64,000 bases of DNA from Aporrectodea caliginosa (Eukaryota > Annelida > Clitellata > Crassiclitellata > Lumbricidae): the NCBI GenBank assembly GCA_020284085.1, contig JACEVL010000031.1, positions 1,556,408 through 1,620,407 of the forward strand. The letters are read 5' to 3'. Below, one piece after another: positions 1-11,491 of this stretch. Numbering within the stretch: position 1 is the stretch's first letter; each line of letters opens with the position of its first letter. The position numbers and the translations under genes are program-made. Under the pieces are notes generated by a model that worked only from the letters and a program-made list of their open reading frames with translations, made no database searches and had not been told where the DNA came from.

Positions 1-87
1 GGTCTAATTGTCGTCGGGACTAATTGTCCGGTATTAAGTGTCACGGTAATAGGTGTCATGGTATTAAGTGTCGTGCTACCCAACATT
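1..87. repeat. Short imperfect repeat in unit A 3' flank
   Basis: About four degenerate 14-15-bp repeats around GGTATTAAGTGTC follow the unit A stop codon. They replace the downstream flank seen in other units, so the duplication block breaks off here. Confidence 0.45.
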
Positions 88-980
88 TCATTCTGGAAGA
101 ACGTTGCATGCTCTTAGGTTCCAGGTTTTATAATTATTGTCGTCAGAGACAATTTCCTCCAGAACAAGTAGTTGCTTAGTTTCTTTAAGGTAACATGAAG
201 TTACTTGTCCCCTCCAACCGTCAGATTTCGGCCTATCCACCAGAACCTGATGACTTGCAAGGTCTAAGGTCAGTGACGATATTGAACTAGCGTGTACACT
301 ATAAGATTCCTTAGAAGGATAATAAAACAATCTAGAACCAACATTCTTTTTCTCCTGAGAAGTTAACCCGCAGTATAAAAATATGTGGTAGGGCGACACG
401 TTTAGACAATAAGGTTTGCCTCGACAATTCGGAAAGTTTGAAGGTTGAAACTCATTGATGATGGATCCATTGCTCCTTAATGTAACGACATTTAACTCTC
501 CTAGGCCAATGTACTTTCCAGAAGGAGTCTCATGCAAACGGCGCAGCGAGATAATACTGGCTGGAAGCTGACAGCGTCGCAAAAGGATGGCATGTTCATT
601 GTATATTTCCAGGCAGACTGGTTTGTTATTTCTCAAAATTAGTAATTCCGCATTGGGTGTTACACTTAAAGCGTTCGGTTCCTTGACTTTGTCCAACCAG
701 CGACTCACTTGGCGACTTGGAATGGCAACCTTCCAGACACATTTTGCACTGTTATCATAAATGTAGAGACATGATGTTTTAGGACAAGACACAATTTCTT
801 TTGGGGATTGGATCTCTGGTGTCTTTATTTCTCCAACGGATGCAAAGGGATGTTGAAGGCGACGGATGAAAATAGATTTCGACAGCACATACAGCTTATC
901 ATGTAGTCTTGCCATGCCATGCACCTCTTTCTCATCGAGCTTAACTGCATCTGATGGTTTCATTTTATATTGACACCTAA
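88..980 (-). CDS. Unit A exon 2: C-terminal propeller-like domain of a RING-less TRIM-like protein
   Basis: Terminal coding exon of a two-exon gene whose first exon is at 2183-3053. It reads 296 codons from a phase-1 acceptor (AG at 982-981) to the stop at 88-90. The domain holds repeated strand-like motifs (LYVLS near the start, CLYIYD, TPSGKYIGLGE, TSCYLKETKQLLVLEE near the end) that resemble blades of an NHL/YVTN-type beta-propeller. The exact fold is inference. Five other copies of this exon occur in the window at the same gene position. In TRIM proteins this region is the substrate or ligand-binding end. The frame is intact; spliced to exon 1 it gives about 587 aa. Confidence 0.88.
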
Positions 981-2182
981 CTAAAACGCAACAAAACACA
1001 TTATAAAACGTTAATGTCTAAAAAAATTAAATGGTGAAAACGTAGAAGGAGAATAATTACATAGCTTAAGGTATTCAACGTAAGATCCTTGCACTTATCC
1101 ACCAATTCTTTTCTGGCTTAGTCCCTAAATACCTCTGTGATCTCATCCGCCTGCCGACCTCAGCCACATCACTTCGACCCCTGCGCTCACTTGACTGACT
1201 TGAACTCTTTTTTCTCGCGGTCGAGGACTTCATAAGCAAATCTCGTGCTTTTGCTTTTCCACTTCAAGGAACCAACATCCTTCCACTTCTCGCTCATTGC
1301 TTCAAGCTGGGCCTCCCTGCATCTTTTCGCTGCTTAAAGACTGCCTTATTTTCTCGAGGTCTCTCGCACTAGGAACGACTCTGAATGGTGTAGCATTTAG
1401 AGTGGCGCTATATAAATTTACAGATACAATACAATGCAATACGATACAACAACTTAACAATATACATGTAGGTTCATCACTATCATCGATCGTCGTTGTC
1501 ATCATCATTAGGCTATCATCATCGTCATCGGCGTTTCCTTATCTGATCTTATCAAAATTTAATGACTTCTATAGCGCCGTAATCATGATGAACAAGATAT
1601 CAATTGATCGTCGCTTTAAGTGAAATCGTAGATGATCATAATCTGTTGGGAAAGCACGGTCGACATCCGCTGTCGAAATCCAGGAAGCGGTTGCGACAAC
1701 GTCTCCTCACCTGGACCGTTACCGACTCTGCACTCCGGCTCGGTCTACGATTTTGTCGCCAGGTGCACCTTCAGTATGAGCTATTAGAAAGGTGGTAGAT
1801 CGACACTCAGTGCATCGAAATTGCATGCATAGGCCTACACGATGCAAGCATGATTGCTAAGACACCACTTAGAAATAGTCAACTTCAGTTTATCAGCTTT
1901 ATCCCTGAACTTTATTGAAAGAGTGGCATTAACCTTAAATAACATAAAAATCAGTTTTTTCTCATAAAGTCCACGAAGTTCAACTCAACATCTGTAAAGT
2001 ATCTAGAAGCTGACCAATATACTGCCATACAATTAAAAGAAAAATCTGTTTCTGTCAACATCTGAAACATAGTCTATACTTAGGGCTCTGGCCCAGAAAC
2101 CTCTTAGAAAATCCCTTTTTGCGCCTAAGGGTACATTTATGCTTTCGCAAAGTTTCAGTTTTAATGTAGAAAAATATCTTAC
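981..2182 (-). other. Intron of unit A with LINE fragment
   Basis: A 1.2-kb intron between the two coding exons. It carries an L2/CR1-like LINE end (about 1075-1480) and a segment shared with the introns of the other units, including the intact TTAA (1616-1619) where the unit C intron has its large transposon. Apart from the LINE no coding potential is seen. Confidence 0.75.
1075..1480 (+). mobile_element. L2/CR1-like LINE 3' end
   Basis: The plus strand reads a degraded reverse-transcriptase C-terminus including SGLVPKYLCDLIRLPT, typical of L2/CR1-clade ORF2 ends. It then has the recurrent 3' sequence GAGTGGCGCTATATAAAT and an (ATACA)n-like tail. It is truncated and frame-broken. Confidence 0.7.
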
Positions 2183-3053
2183 TTGTAAGTTTTCCAATAG
2201 CGTCGCATAAAGACGTCAAAACTTGTTCAATGTCAGTTTTCTCGATGGAAAACTGAATTGGGAACAGTCTACTTTTCCAGCGGCCTTCCTGGCGAGACTT
2301 CAGGTCGTCCACGATGTTCCGTAGAACACCTTCGGCTTCACAAGTGTATCTGGGATTTGTGTTCCTCTTGATCTGATCACAATATTCTGTAAACTTTTCA
2401 AAAGTAAAGACGTGTTCTTCCATCTTTTTCATTTCCATTTGTATCTCCTCTAGCCTTTCCTTTTTGAAGACATCTAGTTCTTTCAGCAACGCTTTCGTTT
2501 CATTGTAGACAAACTCCGTTATATCGTCAAATCGTTTTTGAATCTCAGCCTCCATTTCTTTAACCGTCTTCATAACTTCAATCTTTTCATTGATAAGCTT
2601 CTGCCTTTCCTTCTCAAAATGGCTCTGTATATCAAGCAGATTTCTGTATTCAGCCTCTGCCTGTTTAGAAACTAAATCAGCGACATCAGTCACTCTGGAA
2701 CAATTGTGTGAACTGTGATTTTCCTGTTCACACTCACCGCAAATAACTTTTCTGCAGCAGGCACAATATAATTCAGCCAACTCTTCATCGTGAACGATAC
2801 AGAAATTGGATTCTTTAAATTTCTTGGTTTCTTTCTGCTCATTAAGAACAACAACAAGATGTTCCTCCTTATTTTCGTGTTCTTGGCCGCACGATGTACA
2901 CAATTTCTCTTCGCATTTGATGCAGAAACGCTCAGCCACTGTTGCTTTGTCATAATCAGACATTTTACAGTTGTCGCATAGTGGCTTCCTCTCTGTCTCA
3001 TCTCCTAAAGAATTTCCTACGCCATCTATTACTTCAGTCAGCTCTTGTTCCAT
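2183..3053 (-). CDS. Unit A exon 1: two B-boxes plus coiled coil, no RING
   Basis: First coding exon, starting at an ATG shared by position with units B and D. Residues 26-65 form a B-box1 (C26, C29, C44, C47, C52, C55, H59, H65) and residues 85-116 a B-box2 (C85, H88, C97, C100, C105, C108, H113, H116). A Lys/Glu-rich coiled coil follows at about 130-235. The exon ends after 290 codons plus one base at a good donor (GTAAGA, GT at 2182-2181), phase 1. The N-terminal RING of a classical TRIM is absent: B-box1 begins about 25 residues after the start. A cytoplasmic oligomeric adaptor, possibly in immunity, is the family expectation rather than something shown here. Confidence 0.9.
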
Positions 3054-3855
3054 GATTCGTTTCGATTTTGGGAATCAAAGTGAAAGCGCGACCGTTTTCT
3101 CGACCAGGTGATACACCCTCTACTGCAAAGATCGGCACTTAAATAGGCTACAATGCGTGTTTGGCTACACCTGTATCTTGTATTATTGAGATTGCGTTTA
3201 CGCATAAATTACACATATTGAACGGAGTCATAAAATATAATAGGCTGCGTGGCCCGTTACGCATAAGTGGGGCTCTAGGCCTAGTAGGTCGCCGACTGCG
3301 CCTTCGTCTGGTCAATAAGTCTCTGACTAGCAACCGTCACTGGTTGGTTAGTGGCTGTTTAACTACACAGTGTCATAAAGACGATTAATGTTGCACTCCT
3401 CCTTTCTCTAGGCTTGGGACTGACAGTACTAGAGTACGGGCAGTGGCTAGCAGCCTTCGACAAGCAGGATCTTAATTTTCTATGGGTTTTCAATATTAAC
3501 GGTTGTTAAATTGACCGCATAAATTATGCTCCAGTATATCATGTTCTCTCTCCATGGCCCAGTCAGCTACATTGGTTGTAGCGTAGCTGCGTAGACTGCG
3601 TTCCGTGCGCCTCTGTGTTAGAGAGCGTGAGGCTCGCGGTTCCCTGCCAGATGCTGGCTTATTTCAAACATTTAAATTTTGGGCTAACACAGTTTCGTAG
3701 CCCTACACGGGGACCTTAAATAGCATGGCACCCATTCAAACGGGCAGCGGTTGCGAAGGATCTCACTCAATGAATTCATGGAAAAATTTGCTGGGTCGAG
3801 GCGTAGGCCAATACGGTAGCTACATAAAAACGTCTACATTTACATTAAATAATTC
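3054..3855. other. Unit A 5' flank, no gene
   Basis: The first ~90 bases match the 5' leaders of units B to E, including TTTCGATT at 3060-3067 just upstream of the ATG. Further out the CpG-rich module found upstream of units B, D and E is not recognisable. Short ORFs here have no family resemblance. Confidence 0.5.
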
Positions 3856-4335
3856 GGCAAAACTGGGAACGGCGGTCCCAAATTATGAAATGAAAGAAAT
3901 CAACAGAGGCCGCTTCTTGTAGTTTCGCTAAAACGTGCTATATATTCTCAGGAATCCAGCTTCCAATTACTGAAAAAATTATTTTCATCCAGCTTCTATT
4001 GAATGGAAACTTAGTTTCATCGATGCAACCAGCTTCTATTTACGGGAAAAATTATTTCGATCAATCCAGCTTCTATTTCAACACAGGAATGTTTTCATCA
4101 ATCCCACTTCCATTTAGGGAAACAGTTTTTTCATCAATCCAGCTTCCATTTATGGAAACAGTTCTTTTCATCAATCCAGCTTCCATTTATGGAAACAGTT
4201 CTTTTCATCAATCCAGCTTCCATTTTAAAGTGACAATATCAAATAACTTTGTAGACTTCTTTCATTTCATAATTTGGGACGTCTGTGACGAAAATACATA
4301 TTTCTGAATTTGGGACCGCCGTTCCCAGTTTTGCC
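3856..4335. mobile_element. Non-autonomous TIR element with internal minisatellite (8-bp TSD AATAATTC)
   Basis: A 480-bp element with 29-bp perfect terminal inverted repeats beginning GGCAAAACTGGGAACGG. It is flanked by perfect duplications AATAATTC at 3848-3855 and 4336-4343. The core (about 3955-4225) is a ~40-bp tandem repeat of the type TTTTCATCAATCCAGCTTCC. It has no transposase. An 8-bp duplication fits hAT, P or Merlin; the GG terminus is unlike a typical hAT, so the class is left open. Confidence 0.82.
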
Positions 4336-4689
4336 AATAATTCATAATCAGGATGCAGACTACAATAAGCAATCGTTCCAACGGAATGATTTTATTCGTA
4401 CCAGTTTTAGTTAAATTGGGCTGAGTTCAGAAAACTTATTACGCTTTGAGTTTTACTTTTAATATTATTTTTGAGAAACGAGTGGAGTGGATTCCTACTT
4501 TCCCTAAACGCTCGTTGGCTATAAAACTTCATCCAATCGACGAATTATGACAGTCGCCATTTTGTTTATCTTCACGACGCTAGAATAACAGATTTTAGGA
4601 AGAAGTTTGGTCATGTGATGTCGTGACTAACGTGATTGGATGGAATCAAGTCGAGTAAACTTCTACTTGACAAAAGAAGAAGAAAAGCA

Positions 4690-4955
4690 GTCCCTCAACC
4701 TACCCTGAGAGGCAGCCTTGGGTAGGAAGACAGAGTTAGTGACTTTTCCCAAGCCTCTGCAATGTCTGCATATGAGGGCGGGTGGCCAGTCCTTTCCCCT
4801 GCCGTCTGATCTTCCTACTGACAGTGTAGGCCCGTGTACTCAAAGTGAAGCAGACTATTACCGCAAATATCGTCCATGGCGGCCCATGAACCTCTGACCT
4901 CTCAGTGGACAGTAGCCTACTGCTAACCACTAGATTACCGTGCATGCCATTGACG
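4690..4955 (-). mobile_element. tRNA-derived SINE-like element
   Basis: On the minus strand the head reads TAATCTAGTGGTTAGCAGTA followed by AGAGGTTCATGGGCC, which resemble pol III A and B boxes. The body carries no ORF. It is probably a tRNA-derived SINE; the boundaries are approximate. Confidence 0.55.
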
Positions 4956-5190
4956 AGATAATTGACCGAAAACTGCGTTATATTGAAACATATGAAGAAA
5001 CCTAATTGCACTAATTGCACTATTGTTACAGGTATTGAGTGATTCTGATATAGTGAGTCTAACATCAGAAAACTGTAACACAGCATTCAAGATATCGTTT
5101 AATCGACATCAGTTGCCAGAGCTTTAGTTCGAATCTGAAGCTTAGAAATATACAGCGTTGGTCCAATTCTGGTTTCAATAACATACCTAT

Positions 5191-7483
5191 ATGGGTATAT
5201 TTCACAACAGGCGTCAAATTCAGAAATAGAATTAGAGAAAAAGAAAGTCATGCAAAAAAAAAATGTCTTACACATATATATTACTAGCAGTCCTGAAGCA
5301 TATTATTTTGATATTGAGCAGAGCTTAAATTTGACAGATTTGGCCTAATTTTTTATTTTAGTTTTTTACTATGTGAAACACATACAACTTTGATTCCTAA
5401 ATATTTACAACTCCGTTACTTAATAAATACACAATACAATATACCGCCACTGTTTATAATTAGTGATTAATTAGTATTAAGTGTGCATTAAATTATTACA
5501 CAGCAACCTAAACTATTTTTACGACAAATTTTCTACATGTACCATTAAATAAATTCATTTTAATAGAAAATAATGTAACGGAGTTGTAGTAACGGAGTTG
5601 CAAAATATTCACAATTAGGTCTCCATGGTTACCGGACGAGTTAAGATACAATAAATAGTTAGTTTATAGTGGCGAGGCTGTCAATTTCAATATTATTTTT
5701 GAAATAAAAAAAAATTATATATATACGCAAAGTGCAATAATTACAGTCACGGAGTTGTAAATCTTTTTTATACTATTACATAACCAGAGGCGCGTTTACA
5801 GAAAACGGGGCCATAGGCGCAAACATTTTGGGGGCCCTTCTGAACTTCGAAGACTGAAACTCTGGTGGTGTTTAGCCTATAGGCCTAATGTGCAAAAACC
5901 TACTAATACTTGAAGCCGTTTTGTCACACACGACGTTTAACCCTAAGGTGCCAACAATGAATTTTTCTCGGCCTCTCAATATGAAGTCATTCTTGGCAGT
6001 TTTGTCAAAAAACAAAGTATACGCTACGTTTTTTCTTTGACGCTTTCTGCGGCTGTTCGTCTTCATATGCAATGTCATAATCGCTTTCAATACCAAGTTT
6101 CAGTTTTGCCTCCGTCTCTATTTTGGGGAAATTTTCTCTGACGTTTTGAGCAAAATTGTTAAATAATTATTAAAGAATTAAATAATTCAAATTCGACAAA
6201 CATGGGCCTTTGATCGTGCAGAAATTTGCTGGTGGCATTTATTCTTTGCAGCATTTATTCTTTGCAGCATTTAGTATAAGTTGCGTTGTTGTCAACTAAT
6301 TTTGATAAACGAAAATTGATTGATTGATTGATTGCAACTAATTCCAAAATATTGTCATTAGAGCTATCTTATTTCGGTTTGCAGCTCCAGAAAATTAGCA
6401 ACGTTTCATTGCATCAGATTTGAATAAATATTTAATATCACTAAAATTTCGATTAGGCCTACTATTACTTACCGGTTATCAATACTAATAAAAGTTTTAA
6501 ACACTAGCCTATAAAATGACGGAATTATCAGACTAAAACTTAAGGTTTCCACACGTATAGGCCTAGGCCTAAACTGCAGCAGACGCTGGTTTTTGTTTGT
6601 TGATAATAAGTTTGATGTTATTTTACACAAAAATGAACTAGGCCTATTAGTCCAATTGCTGCCCAAATGAACAAAGCAATTATAAATTAGACAAAATATA
6701 CTTTTACAATTACAATAATAATTACTTTTACGAAATTATGTGAATGCCAAGCTGTACAAAATATAAACAAATAATATTTAAAATAATCTAAATTTTAAAA
6801 TGTTATTTTTATTATTTAAAAAATATTTTCATTCATTTGGCTATTTGGGGCCCCTTCAAGATTTGGGGGCCCTAGGCGCGCGCCTAATTCGCCTACTGGT
6901 AAACGCGCCTCTGTACATAACCGGATAAATTTCCGAAAATTGTCAACAGAAGCAAACATCCATATTGATTTCTTGTTGGTAAAATCAAGGCAGGCTGGTT
7001 CCCTGCTATCAGAGATGCCAATTCAAAAACCGAGAGTTTTCAATTTATTCCCCAGATGGCAGAAACCCATTCGTAACGGTATTGTAACCAATATTTGAAG
7101 ACAGAGGGTTTTATTTATTTTTTTAATTATTTAGTTTGTTAGTTAGTTAGTAAAAACCATATAGAGCAATGGATATAATATTATGTAAGTTAATGATCTA
7201 AAAATTATAAAACATCAGATAAGCGTTTCAGCTGTTACCCTAACGTAACGTTGAATTGACTCACCATTAGAAAGGACAATGCAATTTCGGGTTAAAATTG
7301 GACTTTATAATTTTTTCTCATACTAATCATCTAAATAATATAATATAAATAATTTTTTATAACTAATTCATGCCCTACAATGTATTTAAAAATTATAAAT
7401 GATAATTTTACTCTTTGTGTAAGCCGTCCATAGGAGAAGACGGAAATTTATCTAATTTGCCTCCTGTTGTGAAATATACCCAT
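5191..7483. mobile_element. DNA transposon copy 1 with 21-bp TIRs, interrupted by a hAT element
   Basis: Perfect 21-bp inverted repeats (5191-5211 and 7463-7483, beginning ATGGGTATATTTCACAAC) flanked by TAT on both sides. Without the 1.13-kb nested insertion the element is about 1.16 kb. It contains several copies of TAACGGAGTTGTA or its complement (about 5407, 5576, 5589, 5748) and no intact ORF. A second copy lies at 12112-13190. It is non-autonomous and the superfamily is unclear. Confidence 0.75.
5785..6913. mobile_element. hAT-like element (TSD TACATAAC)
   Basis: A 1129-bp element with 15-bp perfect terminal inverted repeats CAGAGGCGCGTTTAC. It is flanked by perfect 8-bp duplications TACATAAC at 5777-5784 and 6914-6921. 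Subterminal GGGGCC/GGGGCCC runs are typical of hAT ends. A short minus-strand basic ORF (5872-6096) is not recognisable as transposase. The paralogous copy near 12690-12705 lacks the insertion. Confidence 0.85.
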
Positions 7484-7499
7484 TATAGCGCCCCAGTCA

Positions 7500-7710
7500 C
7501 ATTCATAAAAAACGCACCCGACCTCACCACACAAACCTCCAATTAAACCGGACTTTCTGCATCGCCGGCGCAGCCATTTGGAACGGCCTTCCACTGGACC
7601 AAAGTCCAGTGACCTCGGAAAAATTGTTCTGTTTTTTACGCATCTTTTAAAGGTTTCTATTTAGCGATGGATGAGGCGATATCAAGTTTAAGTTGATTGA
7701 TATTGATTGA
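7500..7710 (+). mobile_element. L2/CR1-like LINE 3' end
   Basis: The plus strand reads FCIAGAAIWNGLPLDQSP, the characteristic AAxxWNxLP end of L2/CR1-clade ORF2, and then a GATT-type tail. Only the 3' end survives. Confidence 0.6.
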
Positions 7711-8830
7711 AACCACGGTAGTAGGTTGCTAGGCATCCCGTTACAGAGAGTGTTTAACAACAGATAGGACAAGTTACTACAGGATCAGATACGAACGGAC
7801 GAGACTCCAAATTATTATTTTATGAGCTAATTAGGCCTATCCGAGCGTGCAAGCAAAAGCAGGCCATGAATATTAATACGGACACACCGGCTTTGAGAGG
7901 CTCCAATAACGTCTCTACGGCCTGGATACATGAGCAGTATCGATGGAATTGACAGCGCGTTGTGCCAAGGGGAATGTTAGCCTGTTGATACTCTTAATGA
8001 TGATTATCATTATATTGTGTTTCGGGCTAGGGCTGGGGTTTGTAATACATCTATACCTTCACCGACTGATCTTGACATCATAATTATAGGCCAGCGCAGA
8101 GACAACCAATAATTAGTTTGCTTTTTAAATGGTGAAATATTAGATCCTCAATTACAATTACAATTACATTAATTTTGTAATTGAGCTAGGCGCGGAACAG
8201 TTTCTGTGATGCCTTTTGCATTAGACACCGTCGCGATAGAAGTTATTAATTACATTTAATTACAACATTAATGATTATGACGATGACCTAATCTAATCTG
8301 AACATTTGTAAAGCGCTTCTCACAGCAGCGCCATTCAGAATCGCTCTCAGCGTCACAGGCCCGTGAAAAGAGAAAGGATGATAAAGTATCAATCGATAGA
8401 GCTAAAAAAATTGGATACTCAAACATCGGAGCTCGACACCTCAAACTTCGCGTTTCCGTTTTCGCGACGAATTTTCAACCAAACGGCCACCGAGTGACCC
8501 ACAAAGAATACATTGGTGGTTTGCCTTATCAGTTACTTTAAAATAGAAATTGGAACTCTAGTGTGAGCGGAAATGAGATAATTGGAATGTTGAAGACAAG
8601 CTCTTGCACATCGTTTGGCTTTTGTAGTCCAGTTTGAAACTGTGAACAGTTTAGACCTAAAACTGGAATGCCGTGGACTTAACGGCTGCTTCCTGCCTAC
8701 AAGCAGCGACTTGACCAATATCCAAGATGGTTGTTGAGCGAGCGGAAAGTTTGTTGCCCCACATTTCCGACAATTTTATTGTGAGTAGTAACTTCTATCG
8801 CGCCGGTTTCTAATCCACAAGGCATCACTG
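7711..8830. other. Duplicated flank and LINE tails, no gene
   Basis: Positions 7720-7910 match 14960-15160 next to unit B and belong to the locus duplication. An ATTAC-tailed LINE 3' end (about 8130-8290, GCATTAGACACCGTCGCGAT) and an inverted copy (about 8790-8830) follow. A reversed SINE tail lies near 8300-8390. No coding exon was recognised. Confidence 0.45.
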
Positions 8831-8840
8831 AATGGTGCAT

Positions 8841-8898
8841 AAACCAAGAAATTCTTGGTTTATAAAATAGAGCATTCTTGGCAAGAATGCTCTATTTT
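8841..8898. repeat. Two adjacent perfect hairpins
   Basis: 8841-8861 is a palindrome with 10-bp arms and a 1-base centre (AAACCAAGAA arm). Immediately after it, 8864-8898 is a palindrome with 17-bp arms and a 1-base centre (AAAATAGAGCATTCTTG arm). The function is unknown. Confidence 0.8.
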
Positions 8899-10165
8899 GT
8901 ATTATTTTTATTGTCAGAGAGGACTGCTGCACACATTAGAACAAAAAAAGAGATACAAAAGTACAAGAAATAGTTTGTATTTTACAAATACAAAAATCGA
9001 TTAGTAAATTCCGCATATGACCAACTAATCGATCAAAAAGACTCAACGGGCAAGCAATGGCTATCATGGCAGCACAAAATGTATTATCCTATTTGTCAAC
9101 TGGATGAAAATCTGTTGTTTGGGCTCCAAGTGTATGTGTGTGTGTGTTTGTGTGTGTTTGTTTGAGTGCTTATGCATACATATTATATATATACGGCGCA
9201 ATGAGAGCATTCTGCCAGTTCTAAAGGGCAGACTTCACTAGGCGGTTTACGCGGTATTAGTGCACTAAAGACTTTGTATTCATGCCTACAGAAAGATTTA
9301 CATGGACTGCAGCTGATATCCGCACAGGTATAGACAGGGTTGCATTGGTAAAATCTGGCTGGCAGTTGAAATTACAGACGTGAGATTCGAGAGCTTGAAA
9401 CATCCGCAGGAGATGGGAAGCTCAAACTAAACAGCTTCCCATCTGCTTTACCTACTAGACACTCGGGGTAACAGTCCTTTAGTTGCGCTGTGCGCGTATA
9501 CATGTACAACTTCTTCTTCACGTTCTCCGCCCTCAGGCAGGTTCATATGTCCAACGACGTAATTTTTCTGTTTGGCGTCTTTTTACATATTCCTCGGGAT
9601 GAATAGGGAGGTGGTTTCCCGTTGCCTTCCTCCCGGTGTTTTTATGGAGAGACACCATCTCTCAGCATCGATGCCGTTCATCGTCCGTCCTTCAGCTCCT
9701 TTGCCCATGGGGCACTCGCTTATACCGGCGAGCACTCACTCGGTCGTCCACCACGCACTCCGTTGAAACAGGAGGGACCACGTGAAGGTGGCGTGGGTGG
9801 ACATTTGAGCAGCAGAGGCTATTTGAGACGCCTGCATACCCCATTCCCCTGTAGAATTTTTATTTAACGATGCTCTGTCAAAACGAAGATGATTCGTGAC
9901 GTCCTCCTCTTTTATCCTCGTTTGGGACTGGTATCCCCCGAATATAAGGCAGTGTCAGTGATTCTGGGTGCATACAAGGGTACTGTTAGTTGTGTCTCCT
10001 CTGATGATTACTTCTTACTGAAGAACATTTTGTTCTTAATGAACTTTAGCATCAGTTAGGTTAGCAGAGGCAACTCTTTTCCGAGTTACTTGAAAGGCGC
10101 ATGTATATACAGTAGGTCTGTTATAAATGTATGCATTCATACATGGACACAACCATGCACATGCA
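8899..10165. other. Intergenic DNA, no recognised gene
   Basis: Contains a (TG)n tract near 9130-9165 and a GC-richer stretch at 9480-9870 with overlapping short ORFs (9572-9766, 9622-9867). These read like a dispersed repeat rather than a conserved gene. I recognise no domain. Confidence 0.4.
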
Positions 10166-10169
10166 TAGC

Positions 10170-10440
10170 GAACTTGCTGTTCCCTTTGCGCGCACTTCAA
10201 AGATGCAACTTCGTGCCTTCTCAGTGGTTGGGCCGACCATTTGGAATAATCTTCCTTCAGATCTGCGTGTTCTTCTAGCTGGAGACTCGGCATACACCTT
10301 TTACAAGAATTTGAAAACTGTTCTCTATCGCCGTAGTTGGGCTGGGAGCGCCTCTGAGTAGGTTATCTTGGAGGAGCGCTATATAAGTTCTCTGAATGAA
10401 TGAATGAATGAATGAATGAATGAATGCATGAATACGAAAT
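10170..10440 (+). mobile_element. L2/CR1-like LINE 3' end with TGAA tail
   Basis: The plus strand reads VVGPTIWNNLPSDLR, the usual C-terminal motif of L2/CR1 ORF2, to a stop at 10360. The GGAGCGCTATATAAG 3' end and a (TGAA)n tail at about 10396-10427 follow. It is 5'-truncated. Confidence 0.75.
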
Positions 10441-10661
10441 TTGAAATTGTAAAAAAATAAATTGTTTTATAAAATGTTCACGTAAATACGAAGTATTAAT
10501 ATATAATTCACGTATAATTATTGGCAATAATATGAAAGTATTAGCAAGAATATTGTCACTCATGAATAAACCAAAGTAAGAAAGCCTACTGCGAGTAGGC
10601 TAACTGTATTAAAATACAAAGGATAAACATTCTATTGCGGCTACTGCATGTAAATAACTGC

Positions 10662-11491
10662 TCATTGTGGAAGTACATCGTATGCTCTTAGCTTCCAGGT
10701 TTTATTATTGTCCAAGACAATTTCCTCAAGAACAAGTAGTTGCTTAGTCTCTCTAAGGTAACATGAAGTTAGTGGTGTCCTCCAACCCTCAGATTCATAT
10801 ACCAAAATCTGATGACTTTCGAGGTCGAAAGTCAATGCAGATATTGAACCACAATACGAATTATTTCTATTGCTAGCATCACAGTGCAAAAAGATGTGGC
10901 AAGGTGACATATCAAAACGCCGAGGTTTGCCCCGACAATCACCATGTTTTGAGAGTTCAAACTGGCTGATGATGGATCCATTTCTCCTTAATGCACTTAC
11001 ACTTTGCTCTCCCAGACCAAAGTACTTTCCAGATGGAGTTTCATAAAAGCAACATACCGATGGAATGGTCGCTGGAAGCTTCAAACGTCGCAAAAGGATG
11101 GCATGTTCATTGTATACTTCCAAAGAGACTGGTTTGTTATTTCTCAACATTAGTAATTCTGCATTGGACGTCACACTTAAAGCACACGGCTCCTTGACTT
11201 CGCTCAGCCAGCGACTCAACCGGTGATCAGGAACAGAAACCTTCCAGACACATTCTTTACCGTTGTCATGAATGTAGAGACACGATGTTTTAGGACAAGA
11301 AGCAATAACTTTCGGGGATTGGATCTCTGGTGTCTTTATTTCTCCAACGGATGCAAAGGGATGTTGAAGGCGACGAATGAATATAGATTTAGATAGCACG
11401 TAGAACTTATCATGCAGTCTTGCCATGCCATACACCTCCTTCTCATCGAGCTTAACTTCAGTTGACTGTGTCATTTTATACGGACATCTGA
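10662..11491 (-). CDS. Unit B exon 2: C-terminal propeller-like domain
   Basis: Same exon as in unit A, starting at a phase-1 acceptor (AG at 11493-11492) and ending at the stop at 10662-10664. It keeps the LYVLS, CLYIHD, TPSGKYFGLGE and TSCYLRETKQLLVLEE motifs and is about 20 residues shorter than unit A before the last blade. The frame is open throughout, but exon 1 of this unit is frameshifted, so an intact product is unlikely. Spliced use with another 5' exon cannot be excluded. Confidence 0.8.

Noticed and set aside
9572..9867. Overlapping ORFs at 9.6-9.9 kb as a gene
   Set aside because: Short, no domain, no splice or start evidence; the sequence looks like a dispersed repeat.
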